Numbered from the stretch's first letter, positions 16,700-28,038 are shown. The stretch: 64,000 nucleotides of DNA from Clostridium lentum (GCF_014287815.1 NZ_JACOOQ010000011.1:1-64000), one strand, 5' to 3'. Numbers and translations: made by a program. The notes: a model not told the origin generated them from the sequence alone.

Positions 16700-18268
16700 A
16701 TGTCACAAATAGATGTCATTAAAGAAAATGTTCAATATGAACAGCTTTTAAGAGAAAGTACTGGAAGCAATATTTTGAAAGGGGAATACTTAATTAAGGA
16801 TTCACATCCAGATGTACATGAAATCTTAGGAGTTGATGCAAAGGCTACAGTGACCAATAAAGAAGTTTTAGCTGATAAAGTTATGCTTGAAGGTGTTGTA
16901 ACCTATACTGTTTTATACTTATCTATTGATGAAAGTGATATAGAGAGAATAAATTCTGTAAATCTATCAGAAAAGTTTGCAGATTATCTAGAACTCACTG
17001 GTATAGAACATAAAGTCCTTTGTGATGTTGAATGTGTAGTAGAACATATACAAGCTAATATTATGAATGAGAGAAAAATAGCCATAGAAGGAGTTAGGAC
17101 TACAAAGTGGCATATTTATGAGATTGATGAATTTGAATTTATTAAGGATTTGGAAGGAAGTTCAGATATTCAAGTTCAAAAGGAAACTGAAGAGATAAAT
17201 AAGGTAATTGGTGATAAAGAAATAGAACTTATGGGAAAATCAATTTTAAAAGCTACTATGGATAAGCCAGAAATAGAAGATATATTACAATGTTCATTAA
17301 ATCTTCATAAGAAGGAAACTAAGCTAGGAGAAGATAAGATATATTTTGGCTGTTATTGTAAAGTAGAAGTTTTATATAAGGGAAAAGATACTGATGATAT
17401 CGTACTTTTAAATGATGATGTATATTTATCTAAAGAGCAAGAGCTTATTGGATGTAATGCTGATATGATGGCGTATAATGAAGTGGATATAGTAAATAGT
17501 GACTATATAGTAACTTTAGATGATTTAGGGGAAAATAGAATTATCAATGTTGAGTTCTTAGCTAAAGGCGTAGTTAAAGTCCTATCTAAGGAGAAGATTG
17601 ATTTAATAAATGATGCATATTGTCCATCACAACCAATAGACTTAATAAAGAATAATCATGATATTGGCTTAATACATGGTATGGTAAATACAGAGGTAAT
17701 TTTGAAAGATAATATATCTTTAGATGATGATAAAGAAAAGATAGGGTCAATTATAATGACGTCAGGATGCCCTGTTATTACAGATAAAAGCGTTGAAAAT
17801 GATAAAATAAAATTAGAAGGAGTAGTAAAGGTTTCAGCACTATATAGAACTGCTGATGAGATAAGCAGGATAAATATGTGTACAGGAGAAGTTCCTTTCA
17901 CTACAGCAATAGACTTGAAGGGTACTAATAAAGATATGGATGTAGTTAGTAAGGTACAAATGGAAACAATAGACTCAATTATTGAAGCTAATACTATAGG
18001 AGTAAGAATTACTTTAAGTGTATGGGCTAAGGTTTCTTATAAGGTCAATAAAGAATGGATAGTTGATGTTGTGGAAAGTGAAAATGGACGAGCAGAAAGT
18101 GAAGCATCTGTCATAATCTATTCTGTAGATAAAGGAGATACCTTATGGAAGCTTGCTAAAAAATATAATACAACCATTGAAGAATTGGTAAAGATTAATG
18201 ATATTGAAAATCCAGAAATAATAATCATTGGTCAAAAGCTTATAATACCAGGAAGAGCTATTTTTTAA
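16700..18268 (+). CDS. sipL: SipL/SpoVID-like spore morphogenesis protein (DUF3794 repeats and LysM)
   Basis: 522 residues. Three DUF3794/SPOCS-type beta domains cover about residues 20-460, and a C-terminal LysM domain (YSVDKGDTLWKLAKKYNTTIEELVKIN) occupies the last 50. The layout equals SipL of Clostridioides difficile, which binds the coat ATPase SpoIVA through its LysM domain and anchors the coat around the forespore. spoIIR lies nearby downstream here, as I recall for sipL in C. difficile. AGGAGGG precedes the ATG. A strong terminator follows, so it is monocistronic. Confidence 0.85.
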   Translation: MSQIDVIKENVQYEQLLRESTGSNILKGEYLIKDSHPDVHEILGVDAKATVTNKEVLADKVMLEGVVTYTVLYLSIDESDIERINSVNLSEKFADYLELTGIEHKVLCDVECVVEHIQANIMNERKIAIEGVRTTKWHIYEIDEFEFIKDLEGSSDIQVQKETEEINKVIGDKEIELMGKSILKATMDKPEIEDILQCSLNLHKKETKLGEDKIYFGCYCKVEVLYKGKDTDDIVLLNDDVYLSKEQELIGCNADMMAYNEVDIVNSDYIVTLDDLGENRIINVEFLAKGVVKVLSKEKIDLINDAYCPSQPIDLIKNNHDIGLIHGMVNTEVILKDNISLDDDKEKIGSIIMTSGCPVITDKSVENDKIKLEGVVKVSALYRTADEISRINMCTGEVPFTTAIDLKGTNKDMDVVSKVQMETIDSIIEANTIGVRITLSVWAKVSYKVNKEWIVDVVESENGRAESEASVIIYSVDKGDTLWKLAKKYNTTIEELVKINDIENPEIIIIGQKLIIPGRAIF

Positions 18269-18284
18269 TTAACTTTTTAACCCC

Positions 18285-18319
18285 AAAAAAGGTAATCGCA
18301 TTTGCGATTACCTTTTTTT
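18285..18319 (+). terminator. Terminator after the SipL-like gene
   Basis: AAAAAAGGTAATCGCA pairs with TGCGATTACCTTTTTT around a two-base loop, with a T-run. Confidence 0.93.
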
Positions 18320-18372
18320 GAATAATGAGTTGATATTATGGATAAAATAACAAACGTACGATTTGAGGTGAG

Positions 18373-19221
18373 ATGATGAGTGAAAAAGTTGTCGGCAATT
18401 TAATTATCATTGGAGGGGCAGAAGATAAAGTTGGCGATAAGGAAATATTAAAGAAAGTAGTAAGTTGTATTAATAGGGAAAAGGATATGATTTTAATTGC
18501 AACTATAGCTACAGAATATCCAGAAAAAAGCTTTAAAAATTATGAAAAGGCCTTTAAATCCTTAGGTGTAAAGAATATTGAAAAATTAGATATAAAATGT
18601 CGAACTGATGCTTATGTAACTGAAAATATAAATTTAGTAAAGAAGTGTAGTGTTTTATTTTTTACAGGTGGAGATCAACTTAGGATAACTAGTATATTAG
18701 GGGGGACTCCAATTAATGAAGCTATAAAAAGCTTATGTAAGAGTAAAGCATCTATTGTGGGAACTTCGGCAGGAGCTTCAGTTATGAGTGATACGATGAT
18801 AATAGAAGGAAAAGATGATGAATCACCAAGAAAATGCACTTTGAAAATGTCACCAGGATTAGGATTGGTAAAAAATATTATGATAGATCAGCATTTTGCA
18901 CAAAGGGGAAGATTAGGAAGGCTTTTGACAGGAATAGCACAAAATCCAGAAGTGTTAGGGATTGGCATAGATGAAGATACAGCAATAATTGTCAGTGATG
19001 AAGGTATAGCTGAAGTTGTTGGATCAGGAGCAGTATATTTTGTTGATGGCAGTAGCATACGATATAGCAATGTTTCTGAGCAGTATAGTAATGAAGTGCT
19101 AAGCATGTTTAATGTTAAATTACATGTACTAAAAGAAGGAAATAAATTTAATTTACTTAAAAAGGCGCCTTTAGAGGAGGATATGAATTTTTATGAAAAT
19201 GATAAGCAGCACAGTTTATAA
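18373..19221 (+). CDS. cphB: Cyanophycinase
   Basis: 282 residues of peptidase family S51. LIIIGGAEDKVGD at the N-terminus, FFTGGDQLRI, and the nucleophile segment GTSAGAS (Ser132) are diagnostic, followed by the DQHFAQRGRLGRL segment. It hydrolyses the storage polymer cyanophycin to beta-Asp-Arg dipeptides. The start is ATGATG after GAGGTGAG; either Met is possible. Its last 29 bases overlap cyanophycin synthetase in another frame, so synthesis and breakdown are translationally linked. Confidence 0.94.
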   Translation: MMSEKVVGNLIIIGGAEDKVGDKEILKKVVSCINREKDMILIATIATEYPEKSFKNYEKAFKSLGVKNIEKLDIKCRTDAYVTENINLVKKCSVLFFTGGDQLRITSILGGTPINEAIKSLCKSKASIVGTSAGASVMSDTMIIEGKDDESPRKCTLKMSPGLGLVKNIMIDQHFAQRGRLGRLLTGIAQNPEVLGIGIDEDTAIIVSDEGIAEVVGSGAVYFVDGSSIRYSNVSEQYSNEVLSMFNVKLHVLKEGNKFNLLKKAPLEEDMNFYENDKQHSL

Positions 19222-21802
19222 AGGGAGAAATATATATTCACATAAAAAGTGTATAAAGCTAGAAGTAGATTTGGAAGGATATTCGGAAATTGCCAGCAAA
19301 GATATTGAATCTTTTAATGAAAGACTTTTAGAATTAGTTCCAGAATTATATACCCATAGATGTGGCATTGATGAAGAAGGCGGTTTTGTTAAAAGATTAA
19401 AGGAAGGCACATATCTAGCACATATATGTGAGCATATTATTATTGCTTTGCAAAATAGTGTAGGTATTAATTTAGCGTATGGAAAGGCAAGAGAAAAAAA
19501 CGGGGATATCTACATCATAGTATTTCAATATAAATATGAAAAGGCAGCAATGGAAATTGTTAAGTTGGCTATTGAAATAATAAATAGCCTAATTAAGGGA
19601 AGTAATATAGATATTAATATGAAATTAAGCATAATAAGAGAAATAATTAATGAAGAGGCTATAGGCCCAAGCACGGCAGAAATTATAAAAGGAGCAGAAA
19701 AGTTTAATATGCCAGTGATAGATATTGGCAATGGAGATTTCTATCAGATAGGATATGGCAAGCAAGGAAGATGCATTGAAGCGGCTATAACCAGTGAAAC
19801 AAGGTGTGTAGCAGTGGATATTTCCTGTGATAAGCTTATTACAAAAAAACTTTTAGATATTCAAAATTTGCCAGTGGCAAGAGGGCAGAAAGTTAGCAAT
19901 GTACTTGATTTATTAAGAGCTGCCGATGAAATAGGTTATCCGGTGGTGCTAAAGCCACAATTTGGTAGTAAGGGCAAGGGAGTTTTTGTAGATATAAGAA
20001 GTAAAAAGGAATTAGTAAAGACCTATGATTATTTAAAGAATCAATTTAAAGATATAATCATAGAAAAGTATCATGAAGGCGATGACTTTAGAGTTTGTAT
20101 TGTAAATAATGAAGTGGTAGCTGTATCAAAAAGAATTCCTCCTTTTATAATAGGTGATGGATTAAAAAATATAGAGCAGTTAGTAGAAGATATTAATTCC
20201 ACTGAAAATAGAGGAAGAAATCATGAAAAGCCACTTACTAAAATAGATATTGATTTTATTTATTTAAACGAACAAGGTTATCATTTATCCACTGTACTGG
20301 AAAAAGGGAAAAAGGTATTTTTAAGGCAAAATGCTAATTTATCTACAGGTGGAATAGCTGTTGATTATACCGATGCAATAAGCGATGAGAATAAAGAAAT
20401 ATGTGTAAGAGCCGCAAAAGCTATTGGGTTAGACGTTTGTGGAATTGATATTTGTACTAAAGATATTACAAAATCAATTAAGGGTAATGGAGTGATATTA
20501 GAGGTTAATTCAGCACCAGGACTAAGGATGCATGTATATCCTTCTTACGGTAAATCACGTAATATAGGTGAAAAGGTTATCAATATGCTTTACAATAATA
20601 GTGTGCAAAATATCCCTGTTATATCAGTGACAGGAACAAATGGGAAAACAACAACAACTAGAATTATTAGCAGTATATTAATGAAAATGGGATATTGTGT
20701 GGGTATGACATGCACTGATGGCATATATATAGATGGCAATTGTATTGATAATGGAGATGATACAGGAGCAGATAGTGCTACTTGTGTACTTTTAAATAGA
20801 GATGTTGATGTGGCTGTATTAGAAACTGCTAGAGGTGGAATCATCAGAAAAGGCTTAGCATATGATTTGGCAGATGTAGCTGTAATCACTAATGTTACAG
20901 AAGATCATTTAGGTTGTGATGGTATAGAAGATATGGAAGATTTATGCATGGTAAAGTCTTTAGTGGCAGAAGCTGTAAAAGAAGATGGATTTGTAGTTGT
21001 AAATGCTGATGATAAATATAGTTTGGATATTATTCCGCGGATAAAGGCGCAAATAATATATTTTTCAAAGGATTGCAATAATGATTATATTTTAGAAGCA
21101 ATTAATAAGGATAATATATGTGTTTATTTAAGAGAAGGATATATATGTGTTTATAACTACGGTAGAGAATACAGAGTAATAAAGGTTGAAGATGTACCAA
21201 TAACTTTAAATGGTGTATTGGAATTTAACATTGAAAATGTTATGGCAGCTTGTGCAAGTTTAATAGCAATGCAAGTAGATTATAGCATGATAAAAATAGG
21301 GCTTAGCAAATTTGAATTAAATGAAAAAGATAATTCAGGTAGATTTAATATCTATGACTGCAATGGGGTAAAAGCAATTTTAGATTATGGTCATAATATT
21401 GATGGATATAGAAAGGTTTTATCATCTCTTAAAGAATTGGCAAAGGGTAATATTATTGGTGTTATAGGGATACCAGGAGATAGAAGTAATAATGATGCTG
21501 TAAGAATAGGTAAGCTTAGTGGGAAGAATTTAAATAAGATAATAATTAAAGAAGATAAAGATAGAAGAGGGCGAAGATGTGGTGAGATAGCAGAACTAAT
21601 CAAGAATGGAGTTCTTCAAGTAAATAAAGATTCAGATTTAAAAGTAATTTTAGATGAGGTTGAAGCGTTTAGAACAGCACTTATGGAAGCAAAGAGAGGA
21701 GATACGGTAATTGTATTCTTTGAAAAGAGAAAGCCTCTATTAGAAGTTATTGAGTACTTTAGAAAAGAGCAAGAGGAAAATGGATATAAAAAAATTAATT
21801 GA
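19193..21802 (+). CDS. cphA: Cyanophycin synthetase
   Basis: 869 residues, the usual length. Order: an N-terminal recruitment domain (1-160), an ATP-grasp domain (about 210-470, PVVLKPQFGSKGKGV) adding Asp, and a Mur-ligase-like domain beginning with the P-loop GTNGKTTTTR (481) adding Arg. The enzyme makes multi-L-arginyl-poly-L-aspartate as an insoluble nitrogen and carbon store. GAGGAGG lies 12 bases before the ATG, inside cphB. Located between sipL-like and spoIIR, it may store nitrogen for sporulation or germination; that is inference. A terminator hairpin follows. Confidence 0.95.
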   Translation: MKMISSTVYKGRNIYSHKKCIKLEVDLEGYSEIASKDIESFNERLLELVPELYTHRCGIDEEGGFVKRLKEGTYLAHICEHIIIALQNSVGINLAYGKAREKNGDIYIIVFQYKYEKAAMEIVKLAIEIINSLIKGSNIDINMKLSIIREIINEEAIGPSTAEIIKGAEKFNMPVIDIGNGDFYQIGYGKQGRCIEAAITSETRCVAVDISCDKLITKKLLDIQNLPVARGQKVSNVLDLLRAADEIGYPVVLKPQFGSKGKGVFVDIRSKKELVKTYDYLKNQFKDIIIEKYHEGDDFRVCIVNNEVVAVSKRIPPFIIGDGLKNIEQLVEDINSTENRGRNHEKPLTKIDIDFIYLNEQGYHLSTVLEKGKKVFLRQNANLSTGGIAVDYTDAISDENKEICVRAAKAIGLDVCGIDICTKDITKSIKGNGVILEVNSAPGLRMHVYPSYGKSRNIGEKVINMLYNNSVQNIPVISVTGTNGKTTTTRIISSILMKMGYCVGMTCTDGIYIDGNCIDNGDDTGADSATCVLLNRDVDVAVLETARGGIIRKGLAYDLADVAVITNVTEDHLGCDGIEDMEDLCMVKSLVAEAVKEDGFVVVNADDKYSLDIIPRIKAQIIYFSKDCNNDYILEAINKDNICVYLREGYICVYNYGREYRVIKVEDVPITLNGVLEFNIENVMAACASLIAMQVDYSMIKIGLSKFELNEKDNSGRFNIYDCNGVKAILDYGHNIDGYRKVLSSLKELAKGNIIGVIGIPGDRSNNDAVRIGKLSGKNLNKIIIKEDKDRRGRRCGEIAELIKNGVLQVNKDSDLKVILDEVEAFRTALMEAKRGDTVIVFFEKRKPLLEVIEYFRKEQEENGYKKIN

Positions 21803-21818
21803 ATAAGTGATAAATATT

Positions 21819-21875
21819 GGGTAACATTTAATTTCTTAATTTGCTTATAAGAAGTTTTATGTTACCCACTTTTTC
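21819..21875 (+). terminator. Terminator-like hairpin after cphA
   Basis: GGGTAACAT (21819-21827) pairs with ATGTTACCC (21859-21867), with a long A/T loop that can form an inner stem. CACTTTTTC follows. Confidence 0.75.
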
Positions 21876-22026
21876 AAAAATTTTATGTAATAAAAGATAT
21901 ATTTACTACAGATAAAATACTATATATAATAATAGTTATAAAGTTTAGATATATTTGAGTTTGAAGAATTAAATATATGATTATGACAGATTAAGTAAAA
22001 GGCTTTCGTCGAAAGGATTTGAATAT

Positions 22027-22869
22027 ATGAAAATTAAAGCATACGGTAAGGTAAATATATCTTTAGATGTGGTTGGAAAAAGAGAAGATGGTTATCATCT
22101 ATTAAGTATGATAATGCAGAATATAGATTTATATGATGAAATTGAAGTTGAGAAGCAGAAATATGGAATAACTTTAGAATGCAATAAAAGTTATGTTCCT
22201 GTGGATAATAGAAATTTAGCATATAAAGCAGCTGAAATTTTTAAAGAAAGATATGATATTGTTGATGGAGTTAAAATAAATATAGAAAAGAATATTCCAG
22301 TTTCAGCAGGACTTGCAGGTGGAAGTACAGATGCAGCAGCTGTATTAAAAGTAATGAATGAATTATTTAATGTTAATGCAACTGAGGTAGAATTAATGGA
22401 GCTAGGTTTAAGATTAGGTGCAGATATTCCTTATTGCATTCATGGAGGCACAGCATTATGTGAAGGAATTGGTGAGATAATAACTCCTATCAAGTCATTT
22501 AAAGATAAAATAATAGTATTAGTTAAGCCAGCATTTGGAGTTTCTACTAAAGAGGTATATAAGAATTTCAATTTAGAAAAAGTTAAACAACATCCAAAGA
22601 CAGCAGAGATAATCAATGCTATAGAAAATGATAACTTAAATTTTGTAGCAAGTAATATGAAAAATTTATTAGAAAATGTTACATTAAGAAAACATAAGAT
22701 ATTAATAAAAATAAAAGAAGAAATGAATGCTTGTGGAGCGATAAATTCAATGATGAGCGGAAGCGGGCCAACAGTCTTTGCGTTTTTTGATGATATGCTA
22801 AAGGCACAAAAATGTTTTGAAAAGATGAAAAAGAAATATAGTGATGTATTTATTACAAGAACAATATAA
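22027..22869 (+). CDS. ispE: 4-diphosphocytidyl-2-C-methyl-D-erythritol kinase
   Basis: 280 residues of the GHMP kinase superfamily. The ATP loop PVSAGLAGGSTDAAAVL (about 91-107) and the C-terminal MMSGSGPTVFAFF are signatures. It phosphorylates CDP-methylerythritol in the MEP isoprenoid pathway. The position after veg is conserved with Bacillus. The start follows GAAAGGA. It is followed within 75 bases by spoIIR, with only the spoIIR leader hairpin between them. Confidence 0.96.
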   Translation: MKIKAYGKVNISLDVVGKREDGYHLLSMIMQNIDLYDEIEVEKQKYGITLECNKSYVPVDNRNLAYKAAEIFKERYDIVDGVKINIEKNIPVSAGLAGGSTDAAAVLKVMNELFNVNATEVELMELGLRLGADIPYCIHGGTALCEGIGEIITPIKSFKDKIIVLVKPAFGVSTKEVYKNFNLEKVKQHPKTAEIINAIENDNLNFVASNMKNLLENVTLRKHKILIKIKEEMNACGAINSMMSGSGPTVFAFFDDMLKAQKCFEKMKKKYSDVFITRTI

Positions 22870-22894
22870 AAATAAAAAATAGATAAATATGAAT

Positions 22895-22936
22895 AATCCC
22901 CTAAAGTATGTCAATACTTAACTCATATAGGGGGTT
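22895..22936 (+). promoter_or_regulatory. Hairpin masking the spoIIR ribosome binding site
   Basis: AATCCCCT (22895-22902) can pair with AGGGGGTT (22929-22936), eight pairs with one G-U. The second half is the Shine-Dalgarno of spoIIR, 6-8 bases before its ATG. An inner AAGTA/TACTT stem fits in the loop. There is no T-tract, so translational control is more likely than termination. Confidence 0.5.
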
Positions 22937-22942
22937 ATAAGT

Positions 22943-23566
22943 ATGAAAAAGATTTTTAGTATATTTTTAGTTTTTATAATTTGCATAGGTATTTTAGTAG
23001 GCTCAACTAATGAGGGATGCTTGGAGGCACAACTAGTGAGCTTAAATTATGATGAAATTAAAGACAAGCTTATTAGATTTCATGTTATTGCAAATAGCGA
23101 TTCTGATGAAGATCAAGCTGTTAAGTTATTAGTAAGAGATAAAGTTATTGATTATATTAATATTCAGTTAAAGGATGCTACAGAAGTAGATGAAGCAAGA
23201 AATATATTAATGGATAATATAGAAGAGGTAAATAATATAGCAATAAATGTACTTTGGGAAAATGGTTTTGATTATGAAGCTAAGACAATGATATCAAGAG
23301 AAAACTTTCCAGATAAGGTTTATGGAGATTATTTATTTCCACAAGGGAATTATGAAGCATTTAGAATTATCATCGGAAATGGTGAAGGTCATAACTGGTG
23401 GTGTGTGATGTTTCCACCATTATGTTTTGTAGATGAGACAAAAGGTGATGTTGATTCAAGTAACTTGAAAGAAGTTCTTGTTGATGATAATGATGAAGAA
23501 AACAATAATATAAAATGCAAATTTAAAATAGTAGAACTAATAAAAGATATTTTAAAAAATAATTAG
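22943..23566 (+). CDS. spoIIR: Stage II sporulation protein R
   Basis: 207 residues. A signal-peptide-like N-terminal hydrophobic segment (about 5-22) is followed by the conserved LIRFHVIANSDSDEDQAVKLLVRDKV and GNGEGHNWWCVMFPPLCFVD segments. SpoIIR is made in the forespore under sigma-F, secreted into the intermembrane space, and triggers SpoIIGA to process pro-sigma-E in the mother cell. The ATG follows AGGGGG, which can be hidden in a hairpin. No clear sigma-F promoter was recognised. Confidence 0.95.
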   Translation: MKKIFSIFLVFIICIGILVGSTNEGCLEAQLVSLNYDEIKDKLIRFHVIANSDSDEDQAVKLLVRDKVIDYINIQLKDATEVDEARNILMDNIEEVNNIAINVLWENGFDYEAKTMISRENFPDKVYGDYLFPQGNYEAFRIIIGNGEGHNWWCVMFPPLCFVDETKGDVDSSNLKEVLVDDNDEENNNIKCKFKIVELIKDILKNN

Positions 23567-23672
23567 GGGAATAAATATGACTAGAGTATAATAGAGTAAA
23601 GGAAATGAATGTATCTCCAATGAAATATAAAAAGTTAGAAAAATATTTAATTAACGTAAAATAGGAGGAAAT

Positions 23673-24089
23673 ATGGAAAAGAGTGCAATAATATCTGTAA
23701 GAAGTTTTTCAGATTTAAATAAAGATGAAGTAATAGAAGTAGTTACGCCAGGAAAGTTTCATTTAGGAGAAAGTGAATTTAAGGCTGTGTATGAAGAGTC
23801 GGAAATATCAGGCATGGATGGAACAACTACTACTTTAGTTATAAAAGATGAGGCATTAATTTTAGAAAGAGAAGGTTCTACTACTACAAGAATGGAATTC
23901 AAAAAAGGAGAAGAAGTAGTTTCTTTATATAATACTCCGTATGGAATGATGAATATAAATATATATACAAAGGAATTAGATATAGATATGGATGATGATG
24001 GTGGAGTGGTATATACTAAATATATATTAGGATTAGAAGGGCAGTCAGGAATAACTATAGAGCTTAAAGTTAAGATTAGAGCTAATTAA
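23673..24089 (+). CDS. DUF1934 family beta-barrel protein (YwiB-like)
   Basis: 138 residues, one DUF1934 domain. The segments KFHLGESEFKAVYEESEISGMDGTTTTLVI and YTKYILGLEGQ fit the YwiB family, small calycin-like beta barrels of unknown biochemical role. AGGAGG precedes the ATG. In many Firmicutes such genes lie beside argS or pyrG-region genes; here pyrG is the next large gene. A terminator follows. Confidence 0.85.
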   Translation: MEKSAIISVRSFSDLNKDEVIEVVTPGKFHLGESEFKAVYEESEISGMDGTTTTLVIKDEALILEREGSTTTRMEFKKGEEVVSLYNTPYGMMNINIYTKELDIDMDDDGGVVYTKYILGLEGQSGITIELKVKIRAN

Positions 24090-24092
24090 GAT

Positions 24093-24133
24093 AAAATCAC
24101 AAGGTAATTATTAATTATCTTGTGATTTTTTTA
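24093..24133 (+). terminator. Terminator after the DUF1934 gene
   Basis: AAAATCACAAGGTAATTA pairs with a near-perfect complement ending TTGTGATTTTTTT. Confidence 0.9.
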
Positions 24134-24234
24134 AAATAAATATAAGTAATTAATATTGGTATATTCTAAATAACTGCATAGTTATATATTTATATGGAAA
24201 TAATTATATAAAAAGGGGAAAGGAGTGAATATAT

Positions 24235-24519
24235 ATAGAAAAGTATCTAGTAATTATACAAATTATTGCTCAATTTTATGGAATTGATGATGAAGAAATA
24301 TGCGTAATTATGAAAAGAAGAGAATGTAAATACTTACTACTTTTATTAATGAGAAAATTTAATTGCTTAGATAAAGGGCTCATAAAGGATCAGCTTCAGC
24401 TGAAATCTGATAAGACAATCAAGAATAATATAGTAAAAGCTGAAGAAAAATTACTGATGAATAAGGAATTTAGAGATAATTTCTTTTACTTAGAGGAAAA
24501 GATAGAGAAAAATTTTTAA
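24235..24519 (+). CDS. Small helical protein upstream of pyrG, apparent AUA start
   Basis: 94 residues if read from AUA at 24235; the first canonical in-frame start is ATG at 24310, giving 69 residues. The frame is open and protein-like from 24229 (EKYLVIIQIIAQFYGIDDEE precedes the later Met). The only good ribosome site, AAAGGAG at 24219-24225, is 9 bases before AUA and 84 before the ATG. So either AUA is used or a former ATG was mutated to ATA and the gene is silent or shortened. The protein is not recognised with confidence; the KYLLLLLMRKFNC segment and helical character suggest a small DNA-binding or regulatory protein. It is not assigned a function. Confidence 0.6.
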   Translation: MEKYLVIIQIIAQFYGIDDEEICVIMKRRECKYLLLLLMRKFNCLDKGLIKDQLQLKSDKTIKNNIVKAEEKLLMNKEFRDNFFYLEEKIEKNF

Positions 24520-24558
24520 AAAAGACAAAAAACACTAGATAAAATATAACTAATGTGA

Positions 24559-24620
24559 TATGATTTTATTTATGAATTAAGGATTACCCCGCTTGTGTAA
24601 TTAGTGGGGTAATTTATATT
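24559..24620 (+). promoter_or_regulatory. pyrG leader with hairpin (possible attenuator)
   Basis: TATGAT (24559-24564) may be a -10 box. Downstream ATTACCCC (24583-24590) pairs with GGGGTAAT (24606-24613), extendable to 11 bp, followed by an AATTTATATT tail. pyrG is controlled in many Gram-positive bacteria by CTP-sensitive attenuation at such a leader hairpin. The classic GGGC start is not visible here, so the mechanism is uncertain. Confidence 0.4.
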
Positions 24621-24652
24621 ATATCAAAGATAAAATCAAGTGTCAACATTAA

Positions 24653-26275
<1,623 letters not shown>

Positions 26276-26282
26276 TTAATAA

Positions 26283-26320
26283 GAAGTTCTGCAATAAAAA
26301 ATTGCAGTACTTTTTTTTAG
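26283..26320 (+). terminator. Terminator after pyrG
   Basis: AAGTTCTGCAAT pairs with ATTGCAGTACTT (one mismatch) around AAAAA, then eight T. Confidence 0.9.
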
Positions 26321-26589
26321 GTGTGCCCAGTATTGGCAACAATTTGACGGCAAATAGTCCAATAATGGAAACAATATTAACTTTATGAATGTTATTATGA
26401 TTATACTTGGTATAATAAATTATAAAAAAGGATAATCTTATAGTATAACTTTTTATTGAAATATGTATATTATTGATGGATAATTATATATGCAAATACT
26501 AAGGTTTTATTTCAATTCATTTTTTCAAGTCTAAAAGTGCAATCTTAAATGAATCCCAAAAAAATATAAAATATTATGGAGGTATAAAT
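26321..26589 (+). other. Leader/intergenic region before rho
   Basis: A 270-base A/T-rich gap with no ORF. A TATAAT near 26409 within TTGGTATAATAAA suggests a promoter, which would give a leader of roughly 170 bases. Rho autoregulates through its leader in other bacteria. No stable hairpin was recognised. The GGAGG ribosome site sits just before the TTG start. Confidence 0.3.
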
Positions 26590-28038
26590 TTGGAAACAGA
26601 AAACTATAATGAAATGACTTTAGCTACCTTAAAAGAAATAGCTAAGGAAAAAGGTATAAAAAATATTAGTAAATTAAAGAAAAGTGAATTAATTGAAGAG
26701 TTAGTGAAAATAACTCCTAATAAAATAGAAAAGAATGGGGTAATTTTAACAGAAAAAATTGCACCTAAGAATAGAAACATAGAAGCTAGTATACATATAG
26801 ATGAAAATGTAAATAGTGAAGCTTATGCAAGCGATTCAAGAGATAGATATAATGTAACAGAAGAAGAAAAGGAAGAGAAGAAGGAAAGATTAAAGGTTAT
26901 GATTAATGAATCTAATTCTTCTAAAGGGGTTTTAGAAATTCAAGAAAACAATAGCTTTGGTTTTTTAAGATGTAGTAATTATCTTACTGGAGAAAACGAT
27001 ATATATGTTTCACCGTCACAAATAAGAAGGTTTAACTTAAGAACAGGTGATGAAGTAGAAGGAAAAGTAAGAGAAGCAAAAGATGGTGAAAAGTTTAAAG
27101 CACTATTATTTGTGGAAAAGGTAAATGGTGAATCACCAGATAAGGCTATAGGAAGAAAGAATTTTGAAAATTTGACTCCTATATATCCTAATGAAAGATT
27201 ACATTTAGAAACTGATAACGGTAGGGATTTATCTTCAAGACTTATGGATTTTATGTGTCCAATAGGAAAGGGACAAAGAGGGATAATAGTTGCACCACCT
27301 AAAGCAGGTAAAACTACATTATTAAAAAGAATAGCACAAAATATTTCAAAGAATTATCCTGATATAAAGCTTATAGTATTATTAATAGATGAGAGACCAG
27401 AGGAAGTTACAGATATGAAGAGATCTATTAAAGGAGATGTAATTTACTCTACTTTTGATGAAGAACCACAAAATCATGCTAAAGTATCACAAATGGTTCT
27501 TGAAAGAGCAAAGAGAATGGTTGAACAAGGGAAAGATGTGGTTATTCTTATGGATAGTATTACAAGACTTTCAAGAGCATATAACTTAACTATAACACCA
27601 ACAGGAAGAACTTTATCAGGTGGGCTTGATCCAGGAGCTTTATTAATGCCAAAGAAATTCTTTGGAGCTGCAAGAAATATAGAAGAAGGAGGAAGTTTAA
27701 CAATATTAGCTACGGCATTAGTAGAAACAGGTTCAAGAATGGATGATATGATTTTTGAAGAATTTAAAGGAACAGGAAATATGGAAGTTCATTTAGATAG
27801 AAGGCTACAAGAAAGAAGAATATTCCCAGCTATAGATATTTATAAGTCAGGTACTAGAAAAGAAGACTTATTATTATCAGATGAAGAAAAAGAAGTTGCT
27901 TTTGCTATAAGAAAAAATATGAATAGAGATGGAAATATAGAAAGTATTACTGAAACATTAATAAATATGCTATCAAAAACTAAGAATAATAAAGAATTTA
28001 TGGAGTTATTCATAAAAAATGAAGTTATGAAGAAATAA
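26590..28038 (+). CDS. rho: Transcription termination factor Rho
   Basis: 482 residues. A Rho N-domain ([15 protein letters not shown]...[10 protein letters not shown]) is followed by an acidic and basic linker (about 50-110), the RNA-binding cold-shock-like domain ([15 protein letters not shown], about 115-125), then the ATPase with Walker [11 protein letters not shown] and Walker [11 protein letters not shown]. Rho is a hexameric RNA translocase. The linker insertion is typical of Firmicute/clostridial Rho. The start is TTG with GGAGG 9 bases upstream. It converges on rpmE through a shared terminator. Confidence 0.97.
   Translation: METENYNEMTLATLKEIAKEKGIKNISKLKKSELIEELVKITPNKIEKNGVILTEKIAPKNRNIEASIHIDENVNSEAYASDSRDRYNVTEEEKEEKKERLKVMINESNSSKGVLEIQENNSFGFLRCSNYLTGENDIYVSPSQIRRFNLRTGDEVEGKVREAKDGEKFKALLFVEKVNGESPDKAIGRKNFENLTPIYPNERLHLETDNGRDLSSRLMDFMCPIGKGQRGIIVAPPKAGKTTLLKRIAQNISKNYPDIKLIVLLIDERPEEVTDMKRSIKGDVIYSTFDEEPQNHAKVSQMVLERAKRMVEQGKDVVILMDSITRLSRAYNLTITPTGRTLSGGLDPGALLMPKKFFGAARNIEEGGSLTILATALVETGSRMDDMIFEEFKGTGNMEVHLDRRLQERRIFPAIDIYKSGTRKEDLLLSDEEKEVAFAIRKNMNRDGNIESITETLINMLSKTKNNKEFMELFIKNEVMKK

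Noticed and set aside
26590..26800. Rho N-terminal extension as a foreign fusion
   Set aside because: The Rho N-domain followed by a variable linker is normal for Firmicute Rho proteins.
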